From Enterobacteriaceae bacterium (GTDB lineage: Bacteria > Pseudomonadota > Gammaproteobacteria > Enterobacterales > Enterobacteriaceae), in the NCBI GenBank assembly GCA_022712475.1, contig JALAGK010000498.1:1-6714 (forward strand): 6,714 nt of DNA, written 5' to 3'. Position numbers and translations under genes: made by a program. Each line of letters opens with the position of its first letter. The stretch's first letter is position 1. The notes beneath the pieces are model-generated. The model was not told the DNA's origin, ran no database searches, and saw only the letters and a list, made by a program, of their open reading frames with translations. Shown here piece after piece: positions 4,763 to 6,714 of this stretch.

Positions 4763-5967
4763 GCGCTCTCCTTAGGGGTTGTTGCAGGCGCAGCACGACG
4801 GAAAAAACGTTTTTCCTGGGCGAGAACCAACAATAGGGCAAGTAATAACAAGAGATAAGTCACCAGCAGGCCGCCGAGTGGGCCAAAGGTGTTGAGCAGG
4901 TTGACCTTATCCCAGCGGGTGGCCAGGGCAGGCGAAATGTCGTCCCAGTAATATGCGAGGATTGTTGAGCCAATCACATTGCCAAGGCCAACCCACCAGT
5001 AGTGCACCTGACCTTCCACGGCACGATACATCCAGCCGGTTTCACAGCCGCCTGCCAGCACAATGCCAAAACCAAACAGCAGACCACCAAGTACGGCATT
5101 CGGGCCTGCCCACATTATTTTAGGTTCAACGCCGAGCTGCACATAGCTAAAAATACCTATGGCGCTTACCGCCATGCCAAAAATAATCGCCTTCGCCATG
5201 TGGGTGCGACCAGTAATCCACATATCACGAAATGCAGAGGTAAAGCAGATCTGCGCGCGTTCAATCAGCAGACCAAACCCCACACCAAACAGCATGGCCA
5301 GGCCGAGCTTCGGCTGATTCATGGCAGTCAAGAGGCCCCAGCCGAGCATACCGAAAAAGACCATCATGCCCATACGGAAACGGCGGCGCGCACGCGCCGG
5401 TTGTTGGGTCAGCGGAGCAGCGGCAGAGACTTTTTGCAGCTTGACCGGGATGCGAAATATCGGTAGCAACGTAAAGCGTGCACCGGCCCAGGAGCCAATG
5501 GCGGTAGCAATGGCAAAAAACCAGGCGTGCAGCGAAAACTGCGGAATACCGGTGAAAAAAGCGGCCAGGTTACAGCCCATCGCCAGACGTGCGCCAAAGC
5601 CTGCAATAATACCGCCAACAATGGCCTGCAAAATGCGAATGCGGTGCTGCGGTAGACGGATTTTGACGTTATTGGCCCACAGCGCGGCGGCAAAGCAGCC
5701 ACCGAACATACCGATTATCATCATGCCGTCGATACGTGTTAATGGTGAGCCATCAAGGTGAATGAGCTTAAAATAGCCCCAGTTTTGTGCTTCAACGCCA
5801 AACAGCTGTAAGAGTTGTCCACCCCAGCGGGTAAACTCGCCGGTAACGGCCCAGAAGGTGCCCGTAATGCCGAAATAGTAGGTAGAGAGGATGCCAGCGG
5901 CGATAACCGCAGGGAGAGGGGGCCAGAATGTAATCAGGAACTGCTGGCGAAAGGATTGCCATGACAT
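4759..5967 (-). CDS. yedE: YedE, YeeE/YedE-family membrane transporter
   Basis: A 402-residue polytopic inner-membrane protein of the YeeE/YedE family (thiosulfate transporter TsuA is a relative; YedE homologues are often annotated as selenium-metabolism transporters). Roughly nine or ten hydrophobic segments are visible, from about 12-35, 82-100, 112-140, 148-170, 199-216, 258-278, 288-306, 323-341 and 362-384. A basic cytoplasmic linker near 186-199 (QQPARARRRFR) divides two halves. The halves carry related motifs: GARLAMGCNLAAFFTG with Cys132 and GIVLAGGCETGWMYR with Cys308. A further cysteine, Cys241, sits in ERAQICFTSAFRD. These membrane cysteines are the residues thought to pass the thiosulfate or related anion. 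AGAGG-like AGAGG lies seven bases before the ATG. The gene is divergent from yedD and coupled to yedF. Whether the cargo is sulfur or selenium cannot be decided from sequence. Confidence 0.94.
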   Translation of the reverse strand: MSWQSFRQQFLITFWPPLPAVIAAGILSTYYFGITGTFWAVTGEFTRWGGQLLQLFGVEAQNWGYFKLIHLDGSPLTRIDGMMIIGMFGGCFAAALWANNVKIRLPQHRIRILQAIVGGIIAGFGARLAMGCNLAAFFTGIPQFSLHAWFFAIATAIGSWAGARFTLLPIFRIPVKLQKVSAAAPLTQQPARARRRFRMGMMVFFGMLGWGLLTAMNQPKLGLAMLFGVGFGLLIERAQICFTSAFRDMWITGRTHMAKAIIFGMAVSAIGIFSYVQLGVEPKIMWAGPNAVLGGLLFGFGIVLAGGCETGWMYRAVEGQVHYWWVGLGNVIGSTILAYYWDDISPALATRWDKVNLLNTFGPLGGLLVTYLLLLLALLLVLAQEKRFFRRAAPATTPKESA

Positions 5968-6004
5968 AAAGTAACCTCTGAACTCAGAAGGATAATGTAA
6001 ACAA

Positions 6005-6054
6005 AGGCGTGGATTCTACGCCTAACCGTTGCAAAGAAAAGTTAAAAACGGTTA
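6005..6054. promoter_or_regulatory. Two adjoining inverted repeats in the yedE-yedD divergent region
   Basis: AGGCGT (6005-6010) and ACGCCT (6018-6023) form an exact inverted repeat with a seven-base spacer. TAACCGTT (6023-6030) and AACGGTTA (6047-6054) form a second, with a 16-base spacer, and share base 6023 with the first. On the - strand the first repeat covers TAGAAT (6018 to 6013), a good -10 hexamer for yedE, although no convincing -35 lies at the right distance. The arrangement suggests regulator binding at the yedE promoter, perhaps by an activator. The repeats are directly visible; their function is inferred. Confidence 0.4.
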
Positions 6055-6057
6055 AAA

Positions 6058-6099
6058 GCCAGGCAGGATCAAATTTATTGTCAGCCTGGAGAGGCTGGC
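6058..6099 (+). other. Possible hairpin before yedD with alternative pairings
   Basis: CAGCCT (6082-6087) and AGGCTG (6092-6097) can form a tight hairpin with a GGAG loop. GCCAGGC near 6058-6064 can instead pair with GCCTGG (6084-6089) or with CTGGC (6095-6099). The structures compete. No T-run follows, so it is not a terminator. It lies 55-95 bases before the yedD start and may be in the 5' leader or over the promoter; I could not place a convincing promoter for yedD. Confidence 0.3.
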
Positions 6100-6152
6100 A
6101 GGGTTAACGCTTTAATGTCACAATCCTTTTTTCTGCGTAGTCAGGATGAATC

Positions 6153-6671
6153 ATGAAAAAGATGCTTACAATACTGGCGCTGCTTGGCCTGAGCGGCTGC
6201 GTACAGGTAGATAAATACAGTGAAGTGGTGAAGAGCCCGGCACCGGCGAACCTGGCAGGTTTCTGGCAGTCCCAGGGGCCGCAGAGAGAACTGGTCAGCC
6301 CTGAAGCCATCGCCAGCCTTATTGTCACGCCTGAGGGAGATACGCTTGACTGTCGTCAGTGGCAGCGGGTGATTGCGCTGCCAGGTAAACTGATAGTGCG
6401 TGATGGTGACTGGTATAACGTGACGGTTAAGCGTGAAGTGTATTCCGCGAAAACGCAAGCTGACACCCTGGAATATGCCGGGATGACGCTTAAACGCGTT
6501 GAGCGCCCGACGGCAGAATGCGCGGACTGGCTTGATAAGCATCCGCTCCAGGCCGTGCAGGCTGCGGCAACGGCGAGCAGCGCCGCAGGCGGTAGCACAG
6601 GTGTTGCGCCCGATGGCCGCACGCCAGTCGTGGCCGCCAAAAGCCCGGATGTTGCCACCCAGGCTCCCTGA
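6153..6671 (+). CDS. yedD: YedD, small outer-membrane-type lipoprotein
   Basis: A 172-residue lipoprotein. The signal peptide MKKMLTILALLGLSGC ends in a lipobox with Cys16 as the lipidated residue. Val rather than Asp at position +2 favours export to the outer membrane. The body closely follows E. coli YedD as I recall it (GPQRELVSPEAI, LIVTPEGDTLDCRQWQRVIA, NVTVKRE, RPTAECA), including internal Cys residues in LDCRQW and AECADW that may form a disulfide. Function is unknown. The E. coli protein is about 137 residues. Here about 40 extra residues rich in Ala, Ser, Gly and Pro extend the C-terminus from roughly 132 on, looking like an unstructured tail. AGGA lies six bases before the ATG. The gene is divergent from yedE and convergent with amyA, with only four bases between the stop codons. 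Confidence 0.93.
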   Translation: MKKMLTILALLGLSGCVQVDKYSEVVKSPAPANLAGFWQSQGPQRELVSPEAIASLIVTPEGDTLDCRQWQRVIALPGKLIVRDGDWYNVTVKREVYSAKTQADTLEYAGMTLKRVERPTAECADWLDKHPLQAVQAAATASSAAGGSTGVAPDGRTPVVAAKSPDVATQAP

Positions 6672-6675
6672 TTTC

Positions 6676-6714
6676 CTAAAGCGTCTCTTCTATCACCCAG
6701 ACGCTGACGCTGCC
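6676..6714 (-). CDS. amyA: 3' end of amyA, cytoplasmic alpha-amylase (partial)
   Basis: The - strand reading into the window edge ends in GSVSVWVIEETL followed by TAG (6678-6676). GSVS plus an aromatic/hydrophobic strand is the C-terminal end of the beta domain of liquefying-type GH13 alpha-amylases (the Bacillus licheniformis enzyme ends in GSVSIYVQR). In E. coli the gene convergent with yedD is amyA, so sequence and position agree. Only 12 codons and the stop are present; the last few residues (IEETL) are an extension of unknown conservation. Confidence 0.7.
   Translation of the reverse strand, partial: GSVSVWVIEETL

Noticed and set aside
6058..6152. Riboswitch or small RNA before yedD
   Set aside because: Short competing stems are present, but there is no known riboswitch core and no T-run terminator.

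Overview
The window looks like chromosome from a member of the Enterobacteriaceae (an Enterobacter/Citrobacter/Kluyvera-type organism). The right half carries the block amyA (end only), yedD, yedE, yedF in the same relative order and orientation as I remember from Escherichia coli. Protein similarity to the E. coli products is high, base composition is moderately GC-rich, and a type I-E CRISPR repeat of the enterobacterial kind is present. The exact genus cannot be fixed from this sequence alone.

Layout, left to right. Positions 1-292 hold no gene I recognise. Positions 347-4263 are an accessory metabolic cassette, all on the + strand. It starts with a MurR/RpiR-type regulator that has its own terminator. 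Three tightly coupled genes follow: a class III PLP aminotransferase, a carboxymuconolactone decarboxylase/AhpD-fold protein, and a C45-type (penicillin acyltransferase-like) Ntn hydrolase. The three are joined by an ATGA overlap and a TAATG overlap, so they are surely co-translated. Palindromes lie just before the regulator start and in the 115-base gap before the aminotransferase; they are candidate operators.

Positions 4292-4438 carry a decayed type I-E CRISPR: a leader remnant, two diverged 29-base repeats and one exact 32-base spacer, with no cas genes in the window. A terminator at 4483-4515 separates the rightward cassette from the leftward yedE-yedF pair. yedE (inner-membrane YeeE/YedE transporter) and yedF (TusA-like CPxP protein) overlap by ATGA and form a sulfur/selenium-type transport and relay pair. 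yedD, divergent from yedE, encodes a small lipoprotein, and the last 39 bases are the 3' end of amyA (cytoplasmic alpha-amylase) on the - strand.

The cassette genes can be read together as a pathway in which an N-acyl or amide bond is cut or exchanged by the C45 enzyme and a primary amine is transaminated. The substrate is unknown. The two points most worth follow-up are this uncharacterised cassette and the CRISPR relic lodged directly between it and yedF.
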